64,000 bases of DNA from Granulosicoccus sp. (lineage in GTDB: Bacteria; Pseudomonadota; Gammaproteobacteria; Granulosicoccales; Granulosicoccaceae). Position numbers and translations under genes: made by a program. Positions 39,101 to 48,663 of this stretch are shown here, piece by piece; position 1 is the first letter of the stretch; each line of letters opens with the position of its first letter. The notes under the pieces were generated by a model. It did no database searches. It was not told where the DNA came from and was given only the letters and a program-made list of their open reading frames with translations. The stretch is from assembly GCA_023301725.1 (NCBI GenBank), contig JALZUD010000055.1, forward strand, positions 1 to 64,000. Reading direction: 5' to 3'.

Positions 39101-40343
39101 AAGCAAGTGCCATGGCAGGGTCTGTTTTGGACGCACGCCATGCCGGATATAGTGTTGCCAGTAACGACAAACCAAATGACATTAGGCCTACTTTAATCAC
39201 ATCGGTTTGGCGTAAGTCTGATGGCATTTCGTCGATGTAATACACTTCTGGATTAAGCACAGGACCGGTAAATTGCTCAATAAACGGCACCACAACATCA
39301 ATATTACTGGCAAGCAAAATACCGCCAGCCAGTCCTGCGACAGTGCCTACCACTCCTATAAGCGTGCCCTGTACAACAAAGATAGACAAGATACTCATGG
39401 GCGAGGCACCCTGTGTACGAAGTATGGCAATGTCAGCTTGTTTGTCCTGAACCAGCATAACCAGCGTAGAAATAATGTTGAACGCCGCCACCGCAACAAT
39501 CATAGAAAGAATAATGAACATCATTGTCTTTTCCATTTTCACCGCCAGAAAATAATTGGCATTCTGTTGTGTCCAATCGCTGACAAAGTAATCAAAGCCG
39601 AGCTCAGAGCGTAGCTCCCGAGCCACAATGGGGGCACGGCCTGTATCCTGCAATTTCAATCGAACACCAGAAAAACCCTCTCCTAGCTTCAGTAGTTTGG
39701 CGCTGTCGCTTGCATGCATAACCGCCAGATTCCGGTCAAACTGAAACATGCCAAAACGAAAAATACCTGTCACGGTGAAGCGTTTGATGCGCGGCACAAA
39801 ACCCATGGGCGTGACGCTGGCCTCGGGAGTGATGACCATGATCCGATCACCTGCGATTGCGCCCAGATAACTGGCTAGATCTGCTCCGAGGAGCATGCCA
39901 AATTCACCGGGTTGCAAGGCAATTTCCAAAGACTCGGTTTGTTCTAGCCGATCGCCCAGCTCCGAAACCTCGGGCTCCTGCTCAGGCAGCACACCGCGAA
40001 TCAATGCACCCGTTGAACGACCTGCGTGCACCAGCATCACCTGCCCCTCCACATAGGGGGCGGCGCCTATGACCTCATCGTTAGTCGCGGCGATATCGGC
40101 CACCGTTTGCCAATCCACTATGGGATCGCCCAATCCAGACACGGTTGCGTGTGAGGAGGCGCCAATGATTCGCTCGCGCATCTCTTTTTCAAAGCCGTTC
40201 ATCACTGAAGTAACCGTAATAAGTGCTGTCACGCCTAGCGCGATGCCCAATATGGAAACCAGAGAAATGAAGGAGATGAAATGATTACGCCGCTTGGCCC
40301 GCGTATAACGCAGTCCTACGAATAGTTCGTATGGTTGAAACAT
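39093..40343 (-). CDS. lolC: Lipoprotein-releasing ABC transporter permease (LolC/E family)
   Basis: A 416-residue permease with the MacB/LolC layout: first helix at about 25-48, a large periplasmic domain (about 50-265), then three helices. The N-terminus [35 protein letters not shown] and the [14 protein letters not shown] stretch are family hallmarks. E. coli has two such genes, lolC and lolE, flanking lolD; only one is here. It may be a LolF-type homodimeric permease, or a lolE may lie elsewhere. lolD follows with an 8-base overlap. Confidence 0.93.
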   Translation of the reverse strand: MFQPYELFVGLRYTRAKRRNHFISFISLVSILGIALGVTALITVTSVMNGFEKEMRERIIGASSHATVSGLGDPIVDWQTVADIAATNDEVIGAAPYVEGQVMLVHAGRSTGALIRGVLPEQEPEVSELGDRLEQTESLEIALQPGEFGMLLGADLASYLGAIAGDRIMVITPEASVTPMGFVPRIKRFTVTGIFRFGMFQFDRNLAVMHASDSAKLLKLGEGFSGVRLKLQDTGRAPIVARELRSELGFDYFVSDWTQQNANYFLAVKMEKTMMFIILSMIVAVAAFNIISTLVMLVQDKQADIAILRTQGASPMSILSIFVVQGTLIGVVGTVAGLAGGILLASNIDVVVPFIEQFTGPVLNPEVYYIDEMPSDLRQTDVIKVGLMSFGLSLLATLYPAWRASKTDPAMALAYE

Positions 40344-40583
40344 ATCACTGTAGAGCTATGAACAGACCTGAAGGTTCGGCACTTGCGAAAAATATCAAGT
40401 TGCCCATTGATGCTCTAGTGTAGTGAATCAACGCGTATCTATGGGACAATTAGGCCTCTTCGAGGTTAAACCTTTTCGAATCAGTGCCTGCAGCGCGACG
40501 CAGCACACGCATTTGCACCAACTGCCCTAACAAACACAACGTTAGAGTTGTGTCACACATATTCACACGAGGATGAGTCCGTA
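40344..40583. promoter_or_regulatory. Divergent lolC / mfd promoter region
   Basis: This spacer separates divergent lolC and mfd and must contain both promoters. A hairpin-forming repeat CACAAC-GTTAGA-GTTGTG (40535-40552) lies just before the chosen mfd start and covers the TTG used by the ORF track. I see no promoter strong enough to mark. Confidence 0.4.
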
Positions 40584-43500
40584 GTGCCAGATACACCTGC
40601 CTTGCTGTTCTCCAACACGATGACCAAAGCCTCTAGATGGGGCAAGCTGTATGGCTCTTCCGAGTCACTAGCTATCGCCGAATATGCCAGCCATCTCGAT
40701 GGCCTGTGCGTGGTCGTCGCACCCAGCACCTCTGAGTTGTTGCAGCTGGAGGTAGAACTTCAGTTTTACGCAGGCTCCAACACCCCCGTGCACGTACTCG
40801 GCGACTGGGAGACCCTCAGCTACGATCGCGTATCACCGCATCAAGACATTATTTCCCAAAGAATACGCACGCTACATTCTTTGGGTACAACCCAAAAAGG
40901 CATTCTATTGCTCACGGCCGCAGCTCTCATGCAGCGCCTGCCACCGCAAAGCTTTCTCGACCAACATGCCTTGCAGATTAAAACGGGCGATATTCTCGAA
41001 CTAACAGAATTTCGAGTGCGCCTGGTTGAGGCTGGGTACCGCTTGGTTACACAAGTGGAAGAACACGGTGAGTTTGCCGTACGCGGCTCCATTCTCGATC
41101 TCTTCCCTATGAGTACAAAGACACCACTGCGTGTGGAATTTCTTGACGATGAAATTGACACCATTCGCACCTTCGATGTCGACACTCAACGCGGGTTGGA
41201 AAAGACCACAAAAATCGAATTACTTCCTGCGCATGAGTTTCCCCTTAACGAGGAAGGAATCGCACTGTTTCGTAAACAATATCGCAACAGCTTTGCCGCA
41301 GAAAGTAAAAACACGTCCATCTATCATGAAGTGAGTGAGGGGCGTGCACCAGCTGGTATTGAGTACTACATGCCGTTGTTCTTCGAAGAAACAACCTCCT
41401 TGTTTGCCTACTTGCCAAAAGCTGTCAGCATAATCATGGTCGATGGTGCCAATGAGGCATTGAAGCAATTTGAAGCCACTACGGCAGATCGCTACGAACA
41501 ACGCAGGCACGATGTGGAACGCCCTATTCTGCCTCCTAATGAAATCTATTTAAGTAATACAGACATTCAAACTCAGTTGGGTGAACTCACAACAGTGCAG
41601 TCGCAGCGCTTCGAGATTCAGGCAAGTGATAGCCAGAACATCAATATTGCCAATGAAGCACCAGGGCTGTTTCCTGTTGAGCCACGCGGCGAACGCCCTA
41701 TGGGTGCCTTGCAGGATTTTCTGGGTAAATTCCCAGGACGCGTGTTGTTTGTCGCCGAATCTACTGGCCGACGTGAAGCGTTATTAGATCAACTGGTTGG
41801 CAATCGTTTAAAACCTGAAACGGTAGGTAGCTGGGCAGAATTTCTCGCTAGTGAACGGCAATTGTGTCTAACCACAGCGGCCATTGATCGCGGCTTGCAA
41901 TTGCCTGAAGCCGGCATTGCCATGATCACCGAAAACCAGTTGGGCTCTGGGCGTATTAAACGACGCGAACGAAAACGTGCAACGCGCGATTCAGAAAGCA
42001 TCATAAGCAACCTTACTGACCTGAATATAGGGGCACCGGTTGTCCACATAGATCATGGCGTTGGTCGGTATCAAGGACTCACTACTCTTACAGTGGGCAA
42101 GGTGAGTAATGAGTACCTGACCATTCACTATGCAGGTGATGACAAGCTCTACGTACCAGTGGCATCACTGCATTTAATCAGTCGCTATGCAGGAGCCAGT
42201 GAAGACAGCGCACCACTGCACAAGCTGGGCACCGACACCTGGCAAAAGGTTCGCAGAAAAGCGGCTGAAAAAGCCTACGATGTAGCCGCTGAATTGTTGG
42301 AGATCCACGCTAGACGCGCGGCAAAAAAAGGCTTTGCATTTCCTAAAAATTCCGACAACTATTCACTATTCAGCGATGCATTTCCGTTCGAGGAAACCCC
42401 TGACCAACTCACCGCTATAGAAGCGGTAGTAGAGGACTTGCGCTCAGCGCAACCCACCGATCGTGTGGTCTGTGGCGATGTGGGCTTTGGTAAAACAGAA
42501 GTTGCCATGCGCGCAGCTTTTGTAGCCGTTGATGGTGGCAAACAGGTGGCCGTGCTAGTGCCCACCACCTTGCTTGCCAAGCAACATCATCAGAATTTCA
42601 TGGATCGCTTCGCCGATTGGCCGGTACAAATAGAAGCCTTGTCACGCTTCGAAACAGCCAAAGAACAAAAAGGCATATTGAAAAAGCTTGAATCAGGCGG
42701 CATTGATATCATCATTGGCACACACAAACTGCTTAGCAAAGATATTCGCTACAACAATTTGGGCTTAGTTATTATTGATGAGGAGCACCGCTTCGGAGTT
42801 CGTCATAAAGAGCACATGAAAGCGCTTCGGTCTGAAGTGGATATTGTTACGCTCACGGCAACACCTATTCCGCGCACCCTGAATATGGGCCTTGCAGGTA
42901 TGCGTGATCTATCAATAATTGCCACACCACCTCAACACCGACACGCCATAAAAACCTTTGTTGGCGAATGGTCTGAGGTACAAATACGCGAGGCCTGTGA
43001 ACGCGAATTATCACGCGGTGGGCAAGTGTATTTTTTACACAATGAAGTGCAGACCATCGAGCGTATTTCAGAAGATCTGGAACGTATCGTACCGGGAGCC
43101 AAGGTGCAGTTCGCACATGGCCAAATGCGAGAAGGTGATCTGGAACAGGTGATGAATGATTTTTATCATCAGCGATTTAATATTCTCGTTGCCACCACCA
43201 TTATTGAAAGTGGCATCGATGTGCCCAGTGCGAATACTATTTTAATTAACCGTGCAGACAAACTAGGGCTAGCGCAATTGCATCAATTGCGTGGTCGTGT
43301 CGGTCGATCACACCACCGTGCTTATGCTTATCTGATTACCCCGCCCAAGGGCTCCATTACCAAAGACGCCGAAAAGCGCTTGCAAGCCATCGAATCCTTG
43401 GAAGATCTTGGCGTAGGCTTTACTCTTGCCACTCACGATCTTGAAATACGTGGAGCTGGCGAGCTTCTCGGTGAAGGGCAAAGTGGTCAGATTCAAGAAA

Positions 43501-44039
43501 TTGGTTTCACCTTGTACAGCGAGCTGCTCAGCCGAGCTGTCAAAGCACTCAAGAGCGGCAAGCTTCCTGATTACGATAAGCCGTTAGCGCAAGGCACAGA
43601 AGTGGATCTCGGTGTGCCTGCCCTGCTGCCATCAGACTACGTACCTGATGTGCATCAACGTTTAATCTTGTATAAGAGAATATCTAATGCACAAGATACC
43701 GAAAAGCTACGTGACTTGAAAATCGAGCTGATTGATCGCTTTGGTTTATTGCCTGAACAAACTGAACGTTTGTTTGATGTCATGCGCTTGCGCTTGCGCA
43801 GTGAAGCAATGGGTATCGAGCGGTTGGAACTTAACCCGGGCGGCGCACGTATTGTATTTTCAACCGACCCGCAGATCGACCCAATGGCGCTTATTCAGAT
43901 CATCCAGAAACATAGCGATATTTACAAGTTTGATGGCAGCAAAGTGCTGCGTGTTATTAAAGCGTTTCAGGAATCAAGTGAAGCGCAAAGCTTTGTTGAT
44001 GAATTATTAGATAAGTTGGTATTGAAGGAAGCTGCTTAA
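40584..44039 (+). CDS. mfd: Transcription-repair coupling factor
   Basis: An ATP-dependent DNA translocase that pushes stalled RNA polymerase off damaged template and recruits UvrA. Domains: UvrB-like N-terminal module (about 1-340), RNA polymerase-interacting domain (PVVHIDHGVGRYQGL, about 485-560), RecG-like motor with Walker A CGDVGFGKTEVAMRAAF (about 627) and DEEH box VIIDEEHRFGVRHKE (about 730), the TRG region GRVGRSHHRAYAYL, and the C-terminal UvrA-binding D7 domain. The ORF track starts at a TTG; I prefer the GTG at 40584 (about 1151 residues), which has GAGGA 10 nt upstream. Confidence 0.97.
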   Translation: MPDTPALLFSNTMTKASRWGKLYGSSESLAIAEYASHLDGLCVVVAPSTSELLQLEVELQFYAGSNTPVHVLGDWETLSYDRVSPHQDIISQRIRTLHSLGTTQKGILLLTAAALMQRLPPQSFLDQHALQIKTGDILELTEFRVRLVEAGYRLVTQVEEHGEFAVRGSILDLFPMSTKTPLRVEFLDDEIDTIRTFDVDTQRGLEKTTKIELLPAHEFPLNEEGIALFRKQYRNSFAAESKNTSIYHEVSEGRAPAGIEYYMPLFFEETTSLFAYLPKAVSIIMVDGANEALKQFEATTADRYEQRRHDVERPILPPNEIYLSNTDIQTQLGELTTVQSQRFEIQASDSQNINIANEAPGLFPVEPRGERPMGALQDFLGKFPGRVLFVAESTGRREALLDQLVGNRLKPETVGSWAEFLASERQLCLTTAAIDRGLQLPEAGIAMITENQLGSGRIKRRERKRATRDSESIISNLTDLNIGAPVVHIDHGVGRYQGLTTLTVGKVSNEYLTIHYAGDDKLYVPVASLHLISRYAGASEDSAPLHKLGTDTWQKVRRKAAEKAYDVAAELLEIHARRAAKKGFAFPKNSDNYSLFSDAFPFEETPDQLTAIEAVVEDLRSAQPTDRVVCGDVGFGKTEVAMRAAFVAVDGGKQVAVLVPTTLLAKQHHQNFMDRFADWPVQIEALSRFETAKEQKGILKKLESGGIDIIIGTHKLLSKDIRYNNLGLVIIDEEHRFGVRHKEHMKALRSEVDIVTLTATPIPRTLNMGLAGMRDLSIIATPPQHRHAIKTFVGEWSEVQIREACERELSRGGQVYFLHNEVQTIERISEDLERIVPGAKVQFAHGQMREGDLEQVMNDFYHQRFNILVATTIIESGIDVPSANTILINRADKLGLAQLHQLRGRVGRSHHRAYAYLITPPKGSITKDAEKRLQAIESLEDLGVGFTLATHDLEIRGAGELLGEGQSGQIQEIGFTLYSELLSRAVKALKSGKLPDYDKPLAQGTEVDLGVPALLPSDYVPDVHQRLILYKRISNAQDTEKLRDLKIELIDRFGLLPEQTERLFDVMRLRLRSEAMGIERLELNPGGARIVFSTDPQIDPMALIQIIQKHSDIYKFDGSKVLRVIKAFQESSEAQSFVDELLDKLVLKEAA

Positions 44040-44044
44040 CTATC

Positions 44045-44064
44045 ATTCCCGCCTAGGCGGGAAT
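44045..44064. repeat. REP-like palindrome after mfd
   Basis: ATTCCCGCC-TA-GGCGGGAAT is a perfect 9-bp inverted repeat 5 bases past the mfd stop, within the context TCATTCCCGCC...GGCGGGAATCTAG that resembles interspersed palindromes of many proteobacteria. Two weaker stems follow before 44153 (TGCCGCC / GGTGGCA and GGGA / TCCC). I found no second copy in the window. It may act as a bidirectional transcript end. Confidence 0.55.
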
Positions 44065-44153
44065 CTAGTTTGATAAGCTGCCGCCAAAACCAAAGCGTTA
44101 TGGTGGCAGTGCTTGAGGGTGGGATTGTCCCGCTGTCTGATTGAGCTCTTCGT

Positions 44154-46049
44154 TTAGTAGTTCGAGTTAACCACATCGAGTAACTGTGCTTCAGTCAACC
44201 CTTCTGTCAATGGACTAGCAAGTGTTGGCGTGTCATCAAACATGCTAGCCAAGCTACGAGCATTGTCTTGTGTTGTTGACATGCCATGGAAAAGCATCAA
44301 GGCTCGAGTTTCGCCGGCCGGTATTGTTACATCAATACGTGCTGTTAGACCCTCTGAGCCGGCGCAATTAAACACTGAAGTGTTGGTAAATACAGACATG
44401 GATACTGGTGAGTCTGGACCGTAGAATACAGTGGTGTTCGCAGGATCACGACCACCATCGCTAGCGTCATCAGTTATCGCCCATCGATCGTTAGCAGCAA
44501 ACGTGTTGTCGCCACTACTGGTTGTGATGACGCGATTGCCACCATCCGCTCCAAAGTTGGAAGTCCAATTAATGACAACGAAAACATCTTCGCTTGTGTC
44601 GTTAGTGAAAGAGGTCAGGTTTCTCAAAACAGGCAAACTACTGATCGCATGAAGCTCTGTGTGAACTTGTAAGTTAGCGATAGGCACAGAGGCAAAGTTA
44701 GACGTTGAAGCTGTCGCTGATCGTAAAAACCCACCCACTTGCACACCGTTAACCCACATCAGTGATCCGAAGTCAAAGGCATCGCCATTGTTTGGCAGTC
44801 TGGAATCTTGGATGCCCACGCCAGAGCCAGCACCTCCAGAGAAAGAGCACGAACTACTGGGCCCTGTGCCGCTAGAGGTTGTTAAGCCATCGCTTATAAA
44901 CCAAGAGGCGTTGCCACCACCGGTCAGTGTTGCACCGTTCGCTGGGCCGTTTACTGGAGTATCTTCAGGCGTTGTAATCAAAAGCGTTGCTGCACGACTT
45001 CGAAGACCATCGTTGTCTACCGAATAGATGTCGTAGGTGTAGTCAGTTTCTGGCTGAACACTACCATCATAGAAACTCAAGGCATCCAAGCGATCAGTGA
45101 TTTGTTCGTCATCACGAAAAATGTCGTAGCCAATAACCACGCCGTCGTCATCTGTGCCCCGCGACCAGAAAAGTTCCAAATCGAAACCAGAGTATTGAAC
45201 ACTGGTTAAGCCAGGTGGCTCGTTGGGTGCGCCAACGATTTCGGCAAAGTCTGGATCTGTACCTGCATTCAATTCATCCAAGTTACTTACACCATCGTCA
45301 TCGTTATCCCAAACTGCTGAGTCAAATTCATCGGCGCTAACCGTAAAATTCTGCGTTGTCTGTCCAGCTGTTTCCACACTTGAATCATATGTTGCCAATG
45401 TGGTGGAGCCAAAGTGATCATAGAAAACAACGCGCAGCTCTGACACTGAGTTTGCTGGCAAGGTATCGCTAACCGTCCAGGTTTCATCAACTACCCAAGC
45501 TGCTTGTAATTCGTTATCACCCGAGAATACATCCAGTTGCAATTCATCTGAGACATACACAGGTACTGTTATGTCGAACGTTACTCGAGTCGATGTAACA
45601 ACAGGCGCCGGTGGTTCAACTGGAACTGCAGGTTGATCAGGTGCTGGTGGTTCAACTGGAGCTGAAGGCTGGTCAGGTGCTGGTGTTTGAACTGGAGCTG
45701 CAGGTTGATCAGTCGCTGGTGGTTCAACTGGAGCCGCAGGTTGGTCAGACACTGGCGGATCAACTGGCTGAGCAGGAGGTGTTGTATCGTTGCCACCGTC
45801 GTCAGAAGTTGGAGGTGTGGGTGTAGGAGCTGTTGGTGGCGTTGTGTCATTCTCAATAGGAACGCCGATTGTGCTACTGCCATTATCACTAGGCTGTGTG
45901 GTTGCCGACGAATCGTTACTGTCGCCTCCTGATGATCCACATGCAGCCAGAAGAAGAGACATGGCCAGAATGGATGTGGTGCGCGTTGTATCTGGTGCTA
46001 GCTCACTGATGCGCTCAGAAACTAATCGTGTTAAAAGTTGAATTTTCAT
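44154..46049 (-). CDS. Large modular surface lipoprotein with Pro-rich repeats and FN3-like domain
   Basis: A 631-residue secreted protein. A signal peptide ends in the lipobox MSLLLAAC (about residue 37), preceded by an unusually long n-region. Next comes a Ser/Asp/Thr-rich and Pro-rich stalk (about 40-160) with four 12-residue repeats of the type PAAPVEPPAPDQ, a beta-rich domain, a calcium-binding-like loop DNDDDGVSNLDELNAGTDP, a fibronectin-III-like domain (PPGLTSVQYSGFDLELFWSR...TYDIYSVDNDGLRS) and a C-terminal domain of unknown fold. The ORF track starts 5 codons earlier at TTG. No enzyme motif is seen; an adhesive or structural role is plausible. Confidence 0.78.
   Translation of the reverse strand: MKIQLLTRLVSERISELAPDTTRTTSILAMSLLLAACGSSGGDSNDSSATTQPSDNGSSTIGVPIENDTTPPTAPTPTPPTSDDGGNDTTPPAQPVDPPVSDQPAAPVEPPATDQPAAPVQTPAPDQPSAPVEPPAPDQPAVPVEPPAPVVTSTRVTFDITVPVYVSDELQLDVFSGDNELQAAWVVDETWTVSDTLPANSVSELRVVFYDHFGSTTLATYDSSVETAGQTTQNFTVSADEFDSAVWDNDDDGVSNLDELNAGTDPDFAEIVGAPNEPPGLTSVQYSGFDLELFWSRGTDDDGVVIGYDIFRDDEQITDRLDALSFYDGSVQPETDYTYDIYSVDNDGLRSRAATLLITTPEDTPVNGPANGATLTGGGNASWFISDGLTTSSGTGPSSSCSFSGGAGSGVGIQDSRLPNNGDAFDFGSLMWVNGVQVGGFLRSATASTSNFASVPIANLQVHTELHAISSLPVLRNLTSFTNDTSEDVFVVINWTSNFGADGGNRVITTSSGDNTFAANDRWAITDDASDGGRDPANTTVFYGPDSPVSMSVFTNTSVFNCAGSEGLTARIDVTIPAGETRALMLFHGMSTTQDNARSLASMFDDTPTLASPLTEGLTEAQLLDVVNSNY
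45600..45770. repeat. 36-bp tandem repeat within the lipoprotein gene
   Basis: About four to five in-frame units of 36 bases encode PxxPVEPPAxDQ. The units differ by a few substitutions, mostly at variable residues, as in repeats that expand and contract by slippage. Confidence 0.7.
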
Positions 46050-46248
46050 ACTTGCCAATCTCAAAGAATCTATTGGGCAAGTATCGCGTGAATGGGGAAT
46101 TAAAAGAGCGGTATTGATACCATGTTTTGGTTAACCCTTGTAAAGAAACGTCACGCAGTTCAGATTATGCGCATTGATTTTAATAACGTCTCAGCCGTTG
46201 CTAGATAAGCAGGTCGCTAAAGCCAATAAACAACCTTTGAAATCAGCG

Positions 46249-46665
46249 TTAACCGTCTCTGCCGGGTTCATCAGGATTGTTTGCGAACAGTGCGATCTTG
46301 TTGCCTTGAGGGTCTCTAAGATAGCCAACATAAAAATGTTGTCCATACGAGTCCCGAAAGCCCGGCGGGCCCTCGTCAAAACCACCTGCGGTAAGCGCTG
46401 CGCGGTGAAGCTTGCGAACCTGCTTTTGATTGCGCGCCTCGAATGCAACCATAGCGCCGTTGCCAGACGTAGCTGGACGCCCATCGAAGGTTGGCTTAAC
46501 GTAAAAATCAGGCAGAACGGGTGACTGGCCAGGATGTATAGGCAGCGCATAGCTCAGGCCTTCCGGGCCCACTTTTAGCTCGTAGTCGAGGGCTTGCAGG
46601 AACGCAGAATAAAATCGTTCTGCGCGAGCAATGTCGTCGGCACCGACGGTGACGTAGGCAATCAT
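46249..46665 (-). CDS. VOC (glyoxalase/bleomycin resistance) family protein
   Basis: A 138-residue vicinal-oxygen-chelate protein. It begins MIAYVTVGADDIARAERFYSAFLQALDYEL and ends YGQHFYVGYLRDPQGNKIALFAN, the two halves of the beta-alpha-beta-beta-beta fold. Metal ligands are not certain. The ORF track begins 63 codons upstream at a position with no homology; I choose the ATG at 46665, with GGGA upstream. It follows the MerF-like gene by 47 bases on the same strand. The substrate is unknown. Confidence 0.85.
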   Translation of the reverse strand: MIAYVTVGADDIARAERFYSAFLQALDYELKVGPEGLSYALPIHPGQSPVLPDFYVKPTFDGRPATSGNGAMVAFEARNQKQVRKLHRAALTAGGFDEGPPGFRDSYGQHFYVGYLRDPQGNKIALFANNPDEPGRDG

Positions 46666-46712
46666 TTTACGTATCCCATGTCGAACGGTAGGTTGATGAC
46701 TCCAGCTTGCTG

Positions 46713-46907
46713 CTACGCCTTTTTTATCAGGGCGTAGATCGTAATAGCAATGAAGATAAATAACGATGGTAGCAGCACGTAATCTAACCAGCCAACGAGT
46801 GCTGACAAACCTACCGCCCCCAGAAGCACAACCAGAAGAGGTGTGAAACAACACAGAGCAGATAAAATTGTGCCGACAAGGCCTACTTTCAGTAATTTTT
46901 TCTGCAT
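46713..46907 (-). CDS. merF: MerF-like membrane mercury transport protein, short
   Basis: A 64-residue protein with two membrane helices. VGTILSALCCFTPLLVVLLGAVGLSALVGWLDYVLLPSLFIFIAITIYAL matches MerF closely, including the vicinal Cys pair in helix 1 that binds Hg(II). Known MerF is about 81 residues with a second Cys pair in the C-terminal tail; this protein stops after ALIKKA and lacks it. No merR, merP or merA is nearby. It could move Hg(II) or another soft metal, or have lost that role. The VOC gene follows. Confidence 0.78.
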   Translation of the reverse strand: MQKKLLKVGLVGTILSALCCFTPLLVVLLGAVGLSALVGWLDYVLLPSLFIFIAITIYALIKKA

Positions 46908-47104
46908 AGTTTTATGTTGAAAATCCAGTGTTAGTCAGCTGTACGGTATCCCAGCGAAGCTCTACAACGCCTAACCACTAAATAATGCAGGTGAGTCTGC
47001 AATTCCTGATGCGGTCAAACCCCACCCTGTGGGAAAAAGAGAGAACCTGTGCTAATTCATCGTAGAATAAGGCATCTATCGAGTAAGAACACGAAATATC
47101 ACTC

Positions 47105-47776
47105 ATGACACCCAAACACCGCATTCCAGTGGCGTTGTTAGCACTTGCACTGTTGCTAGGCGCGAATATCACTCAAGCAAAAGACTACCTGATTGAAGTC
47201 GTTCTCTTTGAGACAGTGGCTGGCGAAAACCTGACAGCGGGCGGGTTGTTCTATCCCCGCATAGAAAATAGTGTCCGAATAGGCTCTGAGAGCGCCGTAG
47301 CACAAGGATTTTTACCGGTTGAGCAGAATCTAAAACTGACTGAAAAAGCCGCATCCATTGCAGCCTCTAGCCGCTACCGGCTGTTACGTCATTTGGCATG
47401 GCGGCAACCCGGGCTCGATGCTGACAATGCTGTAGCCGTAAGAGTCGCACTTGGCGATCCCGTTCCTGTGTATCTGGCTAACGATTCGAGCTCAGACGCT
47501 GAATTTATTCGTGCGGCCGCTAACCCAACTCTCAACATATCAGAGGCGGCAGAGACCAGAACAGTGTTCGGCACCATCAATGTACGACTTGGACGTTTCC
47601 TGCATATGGATACCCGGTTGACCTACACTGATTCAACAACAAACCAGAGTTTTCGGCTGGCGCAAAGTCGGAAAATGCGAAGCAGTGAGCTGCACTATAT
47701 TGACAATCCGCGCTTTGGCATACTGACGCTAATTACACCGCTGGAGGACAAGGCTGGTGTTGCTGCTGCGAACTAA
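47105..47776 (+). CDS. csiV: CsiV family periplasmic protein (DUF2803-like)
   Basis: A 223-residue secreted protein with a clear signal peptide (MTPKHRIPVALLALALLLGANITQA). The mature part starts KDYLIEVVLFETVAGENLT and contains SRYRLLRHLAWRQPGLD, GTINVRLGRFLHMDTRLTY and FRLAQSRKMRSSELHYIDNPRFGILTLITPLE, a layout I associate with the CsiV/DUF2803 family, found near mfd in Pseudomonas and relatives. Members are described as peptidoglycan-binding; I see no catalytic motif. It is transcribed divergently from the MerF-like gene. The symbol is given on memory of family and context. Confidence 0.65.
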   Translation: MTPKHRIPVALLALALLLGANITQAKDYLIEVVLFETVAGENLTAGGLFYPRIENSVRIGSESAVAQGFLPVEQNLKLTEKAASIAASSRYRLLRHLAWRQPGLDADNAVAVRVALGDPVPVYLANDSSSDAEFIRAAANPTLNISEAAETRTVFGTINVRLGRFLHMDTRLTYTDSTTNQSFRLAQSRKMRSSELHYIDNPRFGILTLITPLEDKAGVAAAN

Positions 47777-47833
47777 TGTTGCAAACTATTGTTGCAAACC
47801 AATGCACAAAATCAAAATGTGCATGCCAATTGG

Positions 47834-47862
47834 CCGACACTGAGTAAATTGTTCAGTGCCGG
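47834..47862 (+). terminator. Imperfect hairpin after the CsiV gene
   Basis: CCGACACTGA pairs with TCAGTGCCGG (one mismatch) around a 9-nt loop, about 60 bases past the stop. No T-run follows, so termination is uncertain. Two short direct repeats GTTGCAAAC lie just upstream. Confidence 0.3.
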
Positions 47863-47964
47863 TTAAGCACCAGCCCATTAATCTGTATTCCATGATGACG
47901 CAACCATTCGACCAATTACGACCCTAAACGTGAGTGTCAGCCAGCCGATATACAGGATTGAAAT

Positions 47965-48654
47965 ATGAAAAACTCGATCAAAAAATCAACGTTACTCTCA
48001 GCAGTGGCAGTTACAGTAACTCTTAGTCTGGCACTGGGCGCAAGTGTTGCCAGCGCTGCAGATCGTCGCATCACAACCACCGAACGCTATCCTGATAGGC
48101 AGGTTGCCGCAGAACGCTTCACAGAGTATGCAGATGTTATCGATGTGCAACCAGTATACGTCAACGCGCGCACACGTCAGCCTCGTCAGGAATGCTGGAC
48201 AGAAACTCAATCTAAAATCATCGGCTATGAGACACCTCGCTACGATCGTCATCAAGATTACGGACGTCGCCACTCAGGCTCAGGCTCAGCTGTGGTGGGA
48301 GGTCTAGTTGGCGGAGTCATTGGCAATCAGATTGCTCGTGGCAACAGCAGTGGCACGCGCGCAGGCGCGACCATCGCAGGAGCACTCATCGGTGGCGCTG
48401 TAGCAAATAATTCACGCAGCAACCGAGACAGACGAGTGCAACGCCACTATTCGTCGCCGCGGCGCGGGGCTCCAATTTATGAGACCTATGAAGTACAAAG
48501 GTGTAAAGATGTGCCACTATCGCGAATTGAGCAACGCATCCAACATTACGATGTGACTTACCGCTATAAAGGTCGTACGTTTAAGACCCGAACGCAACGA
48601 GACCCTGGTAGGCAAATTGAGCTACAGGTGTCAGTTGCTCCTGCAAGAAGATAG
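47965..48654 (+). CDS. Glycine-zipper 2TM domain surface protein
   Basis: A 229-residue exported protein with a Sec signal peptide (about 1-32, ending SVASAA). A central glycine zipper (SAVVGGLVGGVIGNQIARGNSSGTRAGATIAGALIGGAVANN, about 110-150) is the Rickettsia 17-kDa-antigen/2TM type that inserts in the outer membrane. The rest is Arg/Tyr-rich, with Cys in RQECWTE and VQRCKDV that could form a disulfide. No lipobox Cys follows the signal. The role is unknown; zipper proteins are often envelope-stress linked. It precedes the PepSY-like gene by 9 bases. Confidence 0.82.
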   Translation: MKNSIKKSTLLSAVAVTVTLSLALGASVASAADRRITTTERYPDRQVAAERFTEYADVIDVQPVYVNARTRQPRQECWTETQSKIIGYETPRYDRHQDYGRRHSGSGSAVVGGLVGGVIGNQIARGNSSGTRAGATIAGALIGGAVANNSRSNRDRRVQRHYSSPRRGAPIYETYEVQRCKDVPLSRIEQRIQHYDVTYRYKGRTFKTRTQRDPGRQIELQVSVAPARR

Positions 48655-48663
48655 GTAACCCTA

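Noticed and set aside
45600-45770. CRISPR-like array
   Set aside because: The regular 36-bp units are contiguous, in frame and coding, without spacers.
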